This document shows positions 50,529 to 59,471 of a stretch of DNA of 64,000 nucleotides, piece by piece (position 1 is the stretch's first letter; the number at the start of each line of letters is the position of its first letter). The DNA is taken from NCBI RefSeq assembly GCF_900100045.1, contig NZ_FNEA01000020.1:1-64000 (forward strand). Reading direction: 5' to 3'. Position numbers and translations under genes: made by a program. This DNA comes from Paracoccus denitrificans (GTDB taxonomy: Bacteria; Pseudomonadota; Alphaproteobacteria; Rhodobacterales; Rhodobacteraceae). A model generated the notes under the pieces. That model was not told the origin of the DNA, did no database searches, and worked only from the letters and a program-made list of their open reading frames with translations.

Positions 50529-51848
50529 CTATCCCAGCGCCCGCACCAGTCCCAGGGTGATCGCCGGAAAGGCGACCAGCAGCACGATCCGCAGCAGGTC
50601 CGAGATCAGGAAGGGCATGACCCCCTTGAAGCTTTCCCACATCGGCACGTCCTTGGCCATGGCGTTGATGACAAAGACGTTCATCCCGACCGGAGGGGTG
50701 ATCAACCCGACCTCGACCACGACGACCGCCAGGATGCCGAACCAGATCAGCGTATCCTCGCGGCCCATGCCGAAATCCAGCCCGGCGATGATCGGATAAA
50801 AGATCGGGATGGTCAGCAGCAGCATGGACATGGAATCCATCACGCAGCCCATCGCCAGATACAAAAGCAGGATGGCGACCAGCACCATCATCGGCGACAG
50901 CCCCGCCTCGACGATCATCTGCGAGGCAAGCATCGGCGTCTGCGTGGCCGAAAGGAAGGCGTTGAACATCTCGGCACCCAGCATGATCAGGAAGATCATG
51001 GCCGAGGTCCGCGCCGTGCCCTGCAGGCAATCGATCAGCCCCTTCAGCCGCAGCCCGCCATGCAGAACCGCCAGCACGAAGGCACCGAAGGCGCCGACCG
51101 CTGCGGCCTCGGTTGGCGTGAACCAGCCGCGATACATGCCGACGATCACCAGCGCGAAGATCAGGATGATCGACCAGGTTTCCTTCAGCGACGCCAATCG
51201 CTCGGACCAGCTGGCGCGGGGCCCGGCCGGGCCGGCCTCGGGGCGGCGGCGCACGAAGATGGCGACCGCCAGCATGTAGCCCAGCGCCGCGATCACGCCG
51301 GGCACCATGGCCGCGACGAACATCTTGGCGATGCTTTGTTCGGTCATCAGCGCGTAAAGCACCAGGATCACCGAGGGCGGGATCAGGATGCCCATCGTGC
51401 CGCCCGCGGCCAGCGAGCCGGTGGCCAGCGCGCCCGAGTAGTTATAGCGCTTCATCTCGGGCAGGGCGACCTGGCCCATGGTCGCCGCCGTCGCCAGGGA
51501 CGACCCGCAGATCGCCCCGAAGGCCGCGCAACCCCCGATCGAGGCCATGGCCAGCCCGCCGCGCAGATGCCCCATGAAGGCCGCGGCGGCGCGGTAAAGC
51601 GCCCGGCTCATCCCCGCATGGGTGGCGAATTCGCCCATCAGCACGAAAAGCGGGATCACCGACAGCGAATAGGTGGAGAACTGGTAATAGGTATTGGTCT
51701 TGAGAAAGGCGAGCAGCGGCATCCACCCGCTGACCAGCCCGTATCCCACGATGCCCGTCGCAAGCATCGCGACCGCGATGGGGATGCGGATGGCCATCAG
51801 CGCCAGCAATACCCCGAAACCCGTCAGCCCGGCGGCGATCCCGGTCAT
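50529..51848 (-). CDS. TRAP transporter large permease (DctM) of the pca operon
   Basis: A 439-residue membrane protein with DctM signatures: AFGAICGSSLATAATMGQVALPEM, GGTMGILIPPSVILVLYALMTEQ and GLITPPVGMNVFVIN. It is the last gene of the pobA-pca-TRAP operon and overlaps the small-subunit gene by four bases. Likely cargo is 4-hydroxybenzoate, protocatechuate or a related aromatic acid. Confidence 0.93.
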   Translation of the reverse strand: MTGIAAGLTGFGVLLALMAIRIPIAVAMLATGIVGYGLVSGWMPLLAFLKTNTYYQFSTYSLSVIPLFVLMGEFATHAGMSRALYRAAAAFMGHLRGGLAMASIGGCAAFGAICGSSLATAATMGQVALPEMKRYNYSGALATGSLAAGGTMGILIPPSVILVLYALMTEQSIAKMFVAAMVPGVIAALGYMLAVAIFVRRRPEAGPAGPRASWSERLASLKETWSIILIFALVIVGMYRGWFTPTEAAAVGAFGAFVLAVLHGGLRLKGLIDCLQGTARTSAMIFLIMLGAEMFNAFLSATQTPMLASQMIVEAGLSPMMVLVAILLLYLAMGCVMDSMSMLLLTIPIFYPIIAGLDFGMGREDTLIWFGILAVVVVEVGLITPPVGMNVFVINAMAKDVPMWESFKGVMPFLISDLLRIVLLVAFPAITLGLVRALG

Positions 51849-52366
51849 GCGCGCGCCTTTCCGACATGGCCGATCAGGGTAAAGAAGGTCGTCACGATCA
51901 GCAGTGCCATCGCCGGCATGGCGATGATGAAGCTCCACCAGATCGGGATGCGCAGCACCATGGTCTGTTCCCCATAACTGTAGAAATCCACCGCCCCGTG
52001 CCACAGCCGCCAGGTCAGCAGCACCCCGATCGCCAGGTAGACCAGGTCGCCCAGCGCCTCCAGCGCGTGGTTGGTGCGCGGGCCGGCCTTCATGGTGAAG
52101 AAATCGACCAGCACGTTGCCGCCTATGACCTGGCACCAGGGCAGGAAGCAGAAGATGGTGATGGCCGAAAGAACCTCGACCAGCTCGAAATCGCCGGGGA
52201 TCGGCCAGCCCAGGACGGATCGCAGCCCGACGCTGGCCACGGTCATCAGCATCATCGCCAGCAGCGCCACGCCCCCGATGGCGGCAAACCAGCGGCAGAG
52301 GGCGACCAGCCAGCCGGGCACCGGCACCGGATGGGGCTGTTCGGTCAGGGGTTCGGCTTCGGTCAT
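51845..52366 (-). CDS. TRAP transporter small permease (DctQ) of the pca operon
   Basis: A 173-residue protein with four transmembrane helices. The conserved VEVLSAITIFCFLPWCQVIGGNVLVDFF region and a C-terminal helix (WWSFIIAMPAMALLIVTTFF) identify the family. The start at 52366 follows the binding-protein stop by 17 bases. Confidence 0.88.
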   Translation of the reverse strand: MTEAEPLTEQPHPVPVPGWLVALCRWFAAIGGVALLAMMLMTVASVGLRSVLGWPIPGDFELVEVLSAITIFCFLPWCQVIGGNVLVDFFTMKAGPRTNHALEALGDLVYLAIGVLLTWRLWHGAVDFYSYGEQTMVLRIPIWWSFIIAMPAMALLIVTTFFTLIGHVGKARA

Positions 52367-52383
52367 GTCGCCCTCGCCTCCCC

Positions 52384-53409
52384 TTACTCGGCGCCGGCCG
52401 CGGCCAGCATGGCGCGCGCGTCGTCCAGCATCGCCTGTCCGTCCAGGCCGCGGCCGTCCATGGCCTTGACCCAACCGTCCACCACCGGCTGCACCGCGCT
52501 GCGCCATTCCTCCATCTGCTCGGCCGGGATCACGTTGATCTGCGCGCCAGCGTCCAGGGCTTTCTGCCGTTCCTCGGCCTCGACCCGGTCCAGGGCCTCG
52601 CCGGCCAGCACCGCCAGGTTGGCACCGGAATTGTCGTCGATCACCTTTTTCAGGTCGTCGGGCAGGCTGTCGTATTTCGCCCGGTTCATCACCAGCGCCA
52701 TGACCGCGGTGGAAACGCCGCCGTTCTCGACCCCGATTTCGCTATGGGCGTTGGTGATCTCGTTGACCCGCAGCGAGCCCACGACCTCCCACGGGATCTG
52801 GGCGCCGTCGATCACGCCGGTGGTCAGGGCCTGAGCGACCTCGGGCACCGGCATGCCCACCGCAGTGGCGCCCAGCGCGTTCAGCGCATCGGTCATCGCG
52901 CGCGAGGGGGCGCGGATCTTCTTGCCCTTGAGGTCGGCCAGCGAGGTGATCGGGCCGCTGCGCATGTGGAACTTGTAGCCCGCCGGGGCATGCAGCAAGA
53001 GCGGCTTCACCTGCCCCATCTCGTCGCCCAGGTATTTCGCCTGGAAGTCTTGCAGCGCGGCGGTGGTCTGGACGGCGGTGCCGGACATGAAGGGCAGCTC
53101 GAACACCTCGGCCACGGGGAAGCGGCCGGGCGTGTAGCCCAGCAGCGTCCAGGAAATGTCCACGATGCCGTCGCGGGCCTGGTCGAACAGCTGCGGCGGC
53201 TTGCCTCCCAATTGCATCGAGGGAAACAGTTGCACGTCGATGCGGCCGCCCGACTGTTCCTCGACGGCCTTTTCCCAGGGGATCAGGATCTCGGTTTGCA
53301 GCGGCGCATCGGCCGACAGGAAGTGATGGACGCGCAGCGTCACATCGGCGGCAAAGGCCGCGCCGCCCAGCGAAAGCGAGGCGATGGCCGACAGGATCAG
53401 GGTTTTCAT
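52384..53409 (-). CDS. TRAP transporter substrate-binding protein (DctP) of the pca operon
   Basis: A 341-residue periplasmic receptor with a Sec signal (MKTLILSAIASLSLGGAAFA, then ADVTLR). The core includes KFHMRSGPITSLADLKGKKIRAPSRAMTDAL with the ligand-carboxylate Arg, and GVIDGAQIPWEV. Placement directly after pcaB suggests an aromatic-acid ligand. The P-Q-M order differs from the other TRAP operon in the window (Q-M-P), so the two are not recent copies. Confidence 0.92.
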   Translation of the reverse strand: MKTLILSAIASLSLGGAAFAADVTLRVHHFLSADAPLQTEILIPWEKAVEEQSGGRIDVQLFPSMQLGGKPPQLFDQARDGIVDISWTLLGYTPGRFPVAEVFELPFMSGTAVQTTAALQDFQAKYLGDEMGQVKPLLLHAPAGYKFHMRSGPITSLADLKGKKIRAPSRAMTDALNALGATAVGMPVPEVAQALTTGVIDGAQIPWEVVGSLRVNEITNAHSEIGVENGGVSTAVMALVMNRAKYDSLPDDLKKVIDDNSGANLAVLAGEALDRVEAEERQKALDAGAQINVIPAEQMEEWRSAVQPVVDGWVKAMDGRGLDGQAMLDDARAMLAAAGAE

Positions 53410-53430
53410 GGTTTCCTCCCGTTGCGTTGT

Positions 53431-54732
53431 TCAGATCGGTCGTGCGGCGCGCGCCTGGTCTGGCGCGGCGCCGGTCAGGTTTTCGGGCCGCAGCGCCTCG
53501 GCCCAGTCCCGGCCGGGCGCAAGCCGCGCCAGCGCATCGGCCAGCGTGGGCGCCTCGCCCCCGGCGACCTGCGCCAGCGCCTGCGCCACGATCCGCAGCG
53601 CCTCGGCGCGGGGCAGGGTCTGGGCCAGCAGAAAGCCTGCGGCCTCGGCCGCCATCCGTCCGCGGTCGGCGGCGAATGTGGCGGCGATACGGTCGGGCCG
53701 GGGAACCAGCGTTCCGGCCAGATCGCAAGCGATCCGCAGCGCCGCGGCCGAGCGTTCCAGCATTCCCGGCAGCAGGTTCCATTCCAGCCCCAGCGCGATG
53801 CCGTCGCGTTCCTGCGCATGGACCAGCGCCTGATGCATCCCCGCCAGATCGCCGGCATTCAGCCGCGCCAGCGTCGCCAGCGCCTCGGCCGCAACGGGGT
53901 TCTGCTTTTGCGGCATGGTGGACGAGCCGCCCCCTGCCCCGGCCGCAACCTCGGCGATTTCGCTTTGGCCAAGCTGCACCAGGTCAAGGCCCATCTTGCC
54001 AAGCGCGCCCGTGACCAGCGACAGCCATCCCGCCAGTTCCGCGATGCCGTCGCGGGCCGCGTGCCAGGGCCCCGCCGGCACCCCCAGCCCCAGCGCCGCC
54101 GCCATCGAGGCGCGCAGCGCCGGGCCGTGGCCGGCCAGCGCCGCCTCGGTCCCCGCCGCACCGTGCAGCGAGACCAGCAGCAGCCGCGGCCGCAGCTCGT
54201 CCAGCCGTTGCCGGTTGCGCGCCGCCATCCCGTGCCAGACCGCGATCTTGGCGCCCAGCGTGGTCGGTGCGGCGATCTGGTGGCGGGTGCGCGCCGGGAT
54301 CGGCAGGTCGGCATGATCGGCGGCCTTCTGCACCAGCAGCGCCGTCAGTCGGTCCAGCCGCCCGCCCAACAGGTCCAGCGCCGCCACCAGTTGCAGCGCC
54401 AGCGCCGTGTCCACGATGTCCTGCGAGGTGGCGCCGTAATGGGCGAATGCCCCGGCCTCGCCCGCCGCGGATTTCAGCGCCGCGATGACCGGCTGCGCGG
54501 TAATGCCGGCCCGGGCCACCGCCGCGGCCAGTTCCGCCGGGTCGGGGTCCAGTGCCTCCGCCGCCTTGGCGATCACCTCGGCCGCCGCCGCCGGGATCGC
54601 CCCCAGATCGGCCTGCGCGCGGGCCAATGCGACCTCGACCCGCAGCATGGCCAGGATGGCCGAGCGATCCGACAGGATCGCTGCCATCTCGTCGTCGCCG
54701 TAAAGCTGTCCGAACAAGGTGCCCACCGCCAT
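53431..54732 (-). CDS. pcaB: 3-carboxy-cis,cis-muconate cycloisomerase
   Basis: A 433-residue member of the fumarase/aspartase superfamily that lactonises 3-carboxy-cis,cis-muconate. The signature GGSSTMPQKQNPVAAE is intact, as are AHYGATSQDIVDT and PARTRHQIAAPTT. The length is close to the pcaB norm (about 450). Its ATG overlaps the stop of the BKACE gene by one base (TGATG). Confidence 0.95.
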   Translation of the reverse strand: MAVGTLFGQLYGDDEMAAILSDRSAILAMLRVEVALARAQADLGAIPAAAAEVIAKAAEALDPDPAELAAAVARAGITAQPVIAALKSAAGEAGAFAHYGATSQDIVDTALALQLVAALDLLGGRLDRLTALLVQKAADHADLPIPARTRHQIAAPTTLGAKIAVWHGMAARNRQRLDELRPRLLLVSLHGAAGTEAALAGHGPALRASMAAALGLGVPAGPWHAARDGIAELAGWLSLVTGALGKMGLDLVQLGQSEIAEVAAGAGGGSSTMPQKQNPVAAEALATLARLNAGDLAGMHQALVHAQERDGIALGLEWNLLPGMLERSAAALRIACDLAGTLVPRPDRIAATFAADRGRMAAEAAGFLLAQTLPRAEALRIVAQALAQVAGGEAPTLADALARLAPGRDWAEALRPENLTGAAPDQARAARPI

Positions 54733-55577
54733 CAGACCATCCGCAGCCCAAGGATCTGCCGCGCCTGCCGCCATGTCGCGACGGGGCGTTCGTATTTCTC
54801 GCACAGTTCGACCGCACGGCCGACCAGCGCGGCATTCGAGGGCGCCAGCCGGTCCCGGTCCAGCCGCACGTTGTCCTCGAGCCCGGTGCGTGCGTGCCCG
54901 CCCGAGGAGATCGCCCATTCGTTCAGCACGATCTGGCTCGGCCCGATCCCGGCCGCGCACCAGGGCGCGTCCTCGCCGAAGAGCCGCCTGACCGTATGGA
55001 TGTAATAGTCGAAGACGTCGCGGTCGGCGGGCATGGCGTTCCTGACCCCCATCACGAATTGCACATAGGGGGTGCCGGCCAGCCGCCCGTCCCCGGCCAT
55101 CCTTTTCGCTTGCAGGATATGGGACAGGTCGAACGCCTCGATTTCCGGCTTGATGTCGTATTTCAGCATCTCGGCGGCCAGCCAGTCCACCAGGTCCGGC
55201 GGGTTTTCATAGACCCGGGTCGGGAAGTTGTTGGACCCCACGGACAAGGACGCCATGTCGGGACAAAGCGGCAGCATGGCCCCCCGCGCCTGCCCCGCCC
55301 CCGACCGCCCGCCGGTCGAAAGCTGGACGATCATGCCGGGGCAATGCCTCTCCAGCCCTTCCTTCAGTGCGGCGAAGCGGTCCGGGTCGCTGGTCGGGCG
55401 CCCCTCGTCGTCGCGGACATGGCAATGGGCGATCGAGGCGCCGGCCTCGAACGCCTCATGCGTCGATTCGACCTGTTCGGCCAAGGTGATCGGCACCGCC
55501 GGGTTGTTTTCCTTGGTCGGCAGGCTGCCGGTGATGGCGACGCAGATGATGCAGGGTTTGCCGGCCGGGTCAGACAT
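54732..55577 (-). CDS. Beta-keto acid cleavage enzyme (BKACE, DUF849)
   Basis: A 281-residue zinc enzyme of the 3-keto-5-aminohexanoate cleavage family. The zinc-binding H-x-H is in GASIAHCHVRDDEGRPTSD; further family blocks are QLSTGGRSG, ASLSVGSNNFP and WCAAGIG. BKACEs condense a beta-keto acid with acetyl-CoA to give acetoacetate and a new acyl-CoA. Inside the pca operon the obvious substrate is beta-ketoadipate, giving succinyl-CoA plus acetoacetate. No pcaIJ or pcaF gene is in the window. It overlaps pcaG by eight bases. Confidence 0.92.
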   Translation of the reverse strand: MSDPAGKPCIICVAITGSLPTKENNPAVPITLAEQVESTHEAFEAGASIAHCHVRDDEGRPTSDPDRFAALKEGLERHCPGMIVQLSTGGRSGAGQARGAMLPLCPDMASLSVGSNNFPTRVYENPPDLVDWLAAEMLKYDIKPEIEAFDLSHILQAKRMAGDGRLAGTPYVQFVMGVRNAMPADRDVFDYYIHTVRRLFGEDAPWCAAGIGPSQIVLNEWAISSGGHARTGLEDNVRLDRDRLAPSNAALVGRAVELCEKYERPVATWRQARQILGLRMV

Positions 55578-56280
55578 CGAAGAACACCGTCTCGTCCTCG
55601 CCCTGCAGGCGAATGTCGAAGCGATAGACCGGGACACCGTCGCGCATGGTGCGTTTCGCGATCAGCGTGGCGCGGCGGCGTTCCCATTCGATCAGGTTCA
55701 GCACCGGATCGGTGGCGTTGGCCGGAGCCTCGTCGTCGAAATATATCCGAGTGTTCAGGCCGATATTGATGCCCCGGGCAACGATCCACAGGTTCAGGTG
55801 CGGCGCCATCGGGGCCGCGTCCTCCTGCGCGCGGCCCTGCCAGTCGGGATGGCTGTCGCGCACCCGCTGGCTGACGCCCGATTCCATGCGGGCCCGTGCC
55901 CTGACCGGGCCCGGCTTGACGGTGTCAAAGCCCCATTCGCCGGTCTCGAAATCGGTGATGACCCTGCCCCAGCCGCGAAAGCCCTCCTCGACCTCGCCGC
56001 CCGCCTCGGGATGGGCATAGATGCCGGCGGCATTGGCCTGCCAGACCTCGATCAGCACGTCCTTGACCGGGCTGCCGGTGCCGTCGATCACCACGCCCTC
56101 GACCCGGATGCGTTCGCCCGCGGCATTGGGTCCGGCAATGTCCCAGCCCAGTTCGCGGTCGAAGATCCGAAAGCCCGCCGCCCCCGGCGCCAGCCCGATA
56201 TGGACATAGGGGCCGGCGGTCTGCGACGCGGTTTCCTGCAGGTATTGCGGGCGGTTGGCCCGTGCATCGACAACCTTCAT
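55570..56280 (-). CDS. pcaG: Protocatechuate 3,4-dioxygenase alpha subunit
   Basis: A 236-residue intradiol dioxygenase alpha chain: ETASQTAGPYVHIGLAPGAAG at the N terminus (read as SQTAGPYVHIGLAP), VLIEVWQANAAGIYAHP, and LNLWIVARGINIGLNTRIYF. As in other alpha chains, the position matching the beta-chain metal-ligand His pair is not His-x-His, so iron sits in the beta subunit. It starts within the pcaH stop (one-base overlap). Confidence 0.96.
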   Translation of the reverse strand: MKVVDARANRPQYLQETASQTAGPYVHIGLAPGAAGFRIFDRELGWDIAGPNAAGERIRVEGVVIDGTGSPVKDVLIEVWQANAAGIYAHPEAGGEVEEGFRGWGRVITDFETGEWGFDTVKPGPVRARARMESGVSQRVRDSHPDWQGRAQEDAAPMAPHLNLWIVARGINIGLNTRIYFDDEAPANATDPVLNLIEWERRRATLIAKRTMRDGVPVYRFDIRLQGEDETVFFDV

Positions 56281-57002
56281 CAGTTCCCCTCCAGCCGGTT
56301 CTCGAACATGGTCGAGCGGCGCCCGCGCAGCACGATGTCGAAACGATAGGCGATGCTGTCCAGCGGCACCGTGGCGTTCATGTCCAGCTTCGCGGTCAGG
56401 CGGTCGACGGCCTCGGGGTCCGGGATGGTCTGCACGATGGGGCAGATCGGGATCAGCGGGTCGCCCTCGAAGTAAAGCTGGGTGATCAGCCGCTGGCAGA
56501 AGGCATGGCCGAAGACCGAGACATGGATATGCGCCGGGCGCCAGTTGTTGACCCAGTTGCGCCAAGGATAGGCGCCGGGCTTGATGGTGCGAAAGAAGTA
56601 ATAGCCGTCCGCATCGGTGATGGTGCGCCCGCAGCCGCCGAAATTGGGGTCGATGGGGGCCAGATAGCTGTCCTTCTTGTGGCGATAGCGGCCGCCGGCA
56701 TTGGCCTGCCACACCTCGACCAGCGTGTCGGGCACGGGCCGGGCATTTTCGTCCAGCACGCGGCCATGGACGATGATGCGTTCCCCGATGGGGTCGCCGT
56801 CCTTGGCGTAGTTCTTGATCAGGTCGTTGTCGATCGGGCTGATGTCGCCATGGCCGAAGGTCGGGCCGGTGATCTCCGACATCGAGCCTTGCAGGCTGAT
56901 CAGGCTGAAGCGCGGGCTGCGCGCGACCGAGGTCTTGTAATCCGGCGTCAAAGCCGGCGGGTGGATGCGCCGGTCGCGCTGGTAATACTCGGCGGGGGTC
57001 AT
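56280..57002 (-). CDS. pcaH: Protocatechuate 3,4-dioxygenase beta subunit
   Basis: A 240-residue intradiol dioxygenase beta chain carrying the non-haem Fe(III) site. The four ligands fit Tyr106 (GGRYRHKK), Tyr145 (GAYPWRN), His158 and His160 (RPAHIHVS). It cleaves protocatechuate to 3-carboxy-cis,cis-muconate. Start ATG at 57002 overlaps the pcaC stop by four bases. Confidence 0.97.
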   Translation of the reverse strand: MTPAEYYQRDRRIHPPALTPDYKTSVARSPRFSLISLQGSMSEITGPTFGHGDISPIDNDLIKNYAKDGDPIGERIIVHGRVLDENARPVPDTLVEVWQANAGGRYRHKKDSYLAPIDPNFGGCGRTITDADGYYFFRTIKPGAYPWRNWVNNWRPAHIHVSVFGHAFCQRLITQLYFEGDPLIPICPIVQTIPDPEAVDRLTAKLDMNATVPLDSIAYRFDIVLRGRRSTMFENRLEGN

Positions 57003-57430
57003 CGGCTCTCCTCCTCTTCCATCTCGGCAAAGGTCTGCTTGGCCAGTTTCAGCGCGTGGTTCGCCCTGGGCACGCCGCAATAGATGGCGACATGCTGGAA
57101 CGCCTCGACGACGTCGCGCCGGCTGGCTCCGGTGCGGGCGGTGGCGCGGATATGCATGGGGATCTCCTCCCAGTTGCCGGTCGCCGCCAGCAGCGCCAGC
57201 GTCAGCATGGAACGCTCGCGCCGGCTGATGCCGTCCGAGGCCCAGACCGTGCCCCAGGCGGATATCGTGATCAGGTCCTGGAACGGCCGGTCGAGATCCG
57301 AGGTCTGCTCTTCGGCCCGGTCCACATGCGTATCACCCAGCACCTCGCGGCGGGTTTTCATGCCGGTCGCATGGCGGTCGGGGACGGGATGGTCGGGGAC
57401 GCCATGGTCGGGGACGGGGCAATCAGACAT
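56999..57430 (-). CDS. pcaC: 4-carboxymuconolactone decarboxylase
   Basis: A 143-residue protein of the AhpD-like fold. The family core includes [45 protein letters not shown] and [16 protein letters not shown]. The N terminus from ATG 57430 begins [19 protein letters not shown], encoded by a 15-base tandem repeat; the conserved part starts near [10 protein letters not shown] (ATG 57361), which gives a more standard length. It overlaps pcaD by eight bases if the first ATG is used. Confidence 0.93.
   Translation of the reverse strand: MSDCPVPDHGVPDHPVPDRHATGMKTRREVLGDTHVDRAEEQTSDLDRPFQDLITISAWGTVWASDGISRRERSMLTLALLAATGNWEEIPMHIRATARTGASRRDVVEAFQHVAIYCGVPRANHALKLAKQTFAEMEEEESR
57374..57418. 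repeat. Three-copy 15-base tandem repeat in the pcaC N terminus
   Basis: Units at 57374-57388, 57389-57403 and 57404-57418 share the core GGTCGGGGACG. On the coding strand they give the VPDxP-type repeats [15 protein letters not shown]. Such a repeat can change copy number in frame. Confidence 0.75.
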
Positions 57431-58211
57431 GGCCGATGTCCTTGAAAAAACGGTTGAGGATGGCCGCATGGGCGGCGGGCGCCTCCACGCAGGGAATATG
57501 CGCGGCATCCGCGATCAGGTCGAAGCGCGCGCCGGGGATCAGCGCGGCGGTGGCCTGCACCAGATCCGGCGGGGTCGAGCCGTCCAGCCCGCCCGCGATC
57601 ACCTGCACCGGCAGGTCCAGCGCACGGGCCGCATCGGTCAGGTCGGCCCCGGCAATGGCCTGGCAGCAGGCGACATAGCCCCCCTGCGGCTGTCGGGCGA
57701 GCATCCGGCGCCAAGGCGCGTCAAGCCCCTTGGCCCGGAAGGCGGGCGAGAACCAGCGCTCCATCGTCGGCGCCGCGATACTGGCCAGCCCCTCGTCGCG
57801 GATCGCCTGGATCCGGGCGTTCCACATCGCCGCATCGCCGATCCTGGCGGCCGAGTTCGACACCACCAGCCCCGCCAGCAGGCCCGGATGGCGGGCGGCC
57901 AGCGACAGGCCGATCAGCCCGCCGATGGACAGGCCCACGAAGACCACCCGCCCCAGCCCCAGCGCCGAGATCAGCGCCGCGGCGTCGTCGGCCAGCATCT
58001 CGATGCCGTAGGGGCCGGACGTTTCCTGGGACAGCCCGTGGCCGCGCTTGTCATAGCGCACCAGCCGCAGGCCCGGCGCCAGATGCGGGATCAGCCCGTC
58101 CCAGACCCGCAGGTCGGTGCCCAGCGAATTCGCAAAGACCACCGCCGGCCCGGTTTCCGGTCCCGACACCGCGACATGCAGATCCGCGCCGTTTGCCATG
58201 ATCGTCCGCAT
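57423..58211 (-). CDS. pcaD: 3-oxoadipate enol-lactonase
   Basis: A 262-residue alpha/beta hydrolase. Oxyanion-side segment FANSLGTDLRVWD, the nucleophile Ser in VGLSIGGLIG, and His in DAAHIPCVEAP are visible. It hydrolyses beta-ketoadipate enol-lactone. Its ATG overlaps the pobA stop by one base. Confidence 0.95.
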   Translation of the reverse strand: MRTIMANGADLHVAVSGPETGPAVVFANSLGTDLRVWDGLIPHLAPGLRLVRYDKRGHGLSQETSGPYGIEMLADDAAALISALGLGRVVFVGLSIGGLIGLSLAARHPGLLAGLVVSNSAARIGDAAMWNARIQAIRDEGLASIAAPTMERWFSPAFRAKGLDAPWRRMLARQPQGGYVACCQAIAGADLTDAARALDLPVQVIAGGLDGSTPPDLVQATAALIPGARFDLIADAAHIPCVEAPAAHAAILNRFFKDIGHV

Positions 58212-59380
58212 CAGTAAGGCAACCCCACATAGTTTTCGGCGAATGCGCGCTGCTGCGATTCGTTGTCGCGCAGGAAGGCGATATCGGCCTTTTGCATCTT
58301 CAGGTCGAACGGGCTCTGGTGGGGATAGCGGTGCAGCAGGCCGCTGAACCACCAGCTGAAGCGTTCGGCCTTCCACACGCGCAGCAGCGCCTTTTCGGAA
58401 TAGCGGTCGATGCCCTCGCTGTCCTTGTCCCGGTAATATTGCACCAGCCCGTTATACAGGTATTGCACGTCGCTGGCCGCCGTGTTCAGCCCCTTGGCGC
58501 CGGTCGGCGGCACGATATGGGCGGCGTCGCCGCACAGGAACAGCCGGCCCCAGCGCATCGGCTCGGTCACGAACGAGCGCAGCGGCGCGATGGATTTCTC
58601 GATCGAGGGCCCCGTGACCAGCCGGTCGGCCACGTCTTCGGGCAGGCGGCGGCGAAGCTCGTCCCAGAAGGCGGCGTCGGTCCAGTCGCTGGTATGGTCC
58701 GACAGCGCGCATTGGATGTAATAGCGCGACAGGTTGGCGTTGCGCATGGAGCACAGGGCAAAGCCGCGGTCGGAACTGGTGTAGATCAGTTCCTCGTGGA
58801 CCGGGGGCGTTTCCGACAGGATGCCCAGCCAGCCGAAGGGATAGGTCTTTTCGTATTCGCGCCGGACGTCCAGCGGGATGGTCTGCCGGCTGATGCCGTG
58901 GAACCCGTCGCAGCCGGCGACGAAATCGCAATCGATGCGGCGGCCTTGCCCGGCGCGGGTATAGGTCACATGCGGGCGGTCGCTGTCGGCATCGTGGATC
59001 ACCACGTCCTCGACCTCGAAGATGGTCTGCGCGCCTGCGGCCTCGCGCGCGTCGTAAAGATCGCGCGTCACCTCGGTCTGGCCATAGACCACCACCGGCG
59101 TGCCGGTCAGCTGCTTGAAGTCGATGTGGAACATGCCGCCGTCCCAGGCGATCTGGGTGCCGTCATGAACGAAGCCCTCGCGGTGCAGCCGGTCGGAGAC
59201 GCCCGCTTCCTCCATCAGCCGGACAAGGCCGGTCTCCAGCACGCCGGCCCGGATGCGGCCCAGCACATAGTCCCGCGTCTTGCGCTCCAGCACCACCGCC
59301 TCGATGCCCTTGCGGTGCAGAAGCTGGCCCAGAAGCAGCCCCGACGGCCCGCCACCGATGATAACGACCTGAGTGCGCAT
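58211..59380 (-). CDS. pobA: 4-hydroxybenzoate 3-monooxygenase
   Basis: A 389-residue FAD monooxygenase that makes protocatechuate from 4-hydroxybenzoate with NAD(P)H. Dinucleotide motif GGGPSG at 9-14, the family DG motif region (VAGCDGFHGISR), and GDAAHIVPPTGAKGLNTAASD in the C-terminal FAD block. It is the first gene of the pca operon and divergent from pcaQ. Confidence 0.97.
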   Translation of the reverse strand: MRTQVVIIGGGPSGLLLGQLLHRKGIEAVVLERKTRDYVLGRIRAGVLETGLVRLMEEAGVSDRLHREGFVHDGTQIAWDGGMFHIDFKQLTGTPVVVYGQTEVTRDLYDAREAAGAQTIFEVEDVVIHDADSDRPHVTYTRAGQGRRIDCDFVAGCDGFHGISRQTIPLDVRREYEKTYPFGWLGILSETPPVHEELIYTSSDRGFALCSMRNANLSRYYIQCALSDHTSDWTDAAFWDELRRRLPEDVADRLVTGPSIEKSIAPLRSFVTEPMRWGRLFLCGDAAHIVPPTGAKGLNTAASDVQYLYNGLVQYYRDKDSEGIDRYSEKALLRVWKAERFSWWFSGLLHRYPHQSPFDLKMQKADIAFLRDNESQQRAFAENYVGLPY

Positions 59381-59436
59381 GACAGTCCTCCCTCTGTCGC
59401 CGAACTTGACCTGTCACGCACCGCAAGTAAAATGAG

Positions 59437-59455
59437 TAATCGGGTTTGACGATTA
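59437..59455. promoter_or_regulatory. Inverted repeat TAATCG-N7-CGATTA, candidate PcaQ site
   Basis: A perfect 6+6 dyad with 7-base spacer at 59437-59455, between divergent pobA and pcaQ, 17 bases before the pcaQ start. It fits a LysR T-N11-A type site and could serve both activation of pobA-pca and autorepression of pcaQ. Confidence 0.6.
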
Positions 59456-59471
59456 TCAGAAACGGCAAGTA

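Noticed and set aside
57374-57418. A CRISPR-like repeat
   Set aside because: Units are only 15 bases, directly adjacent without spacers, and lie in a coding frame.
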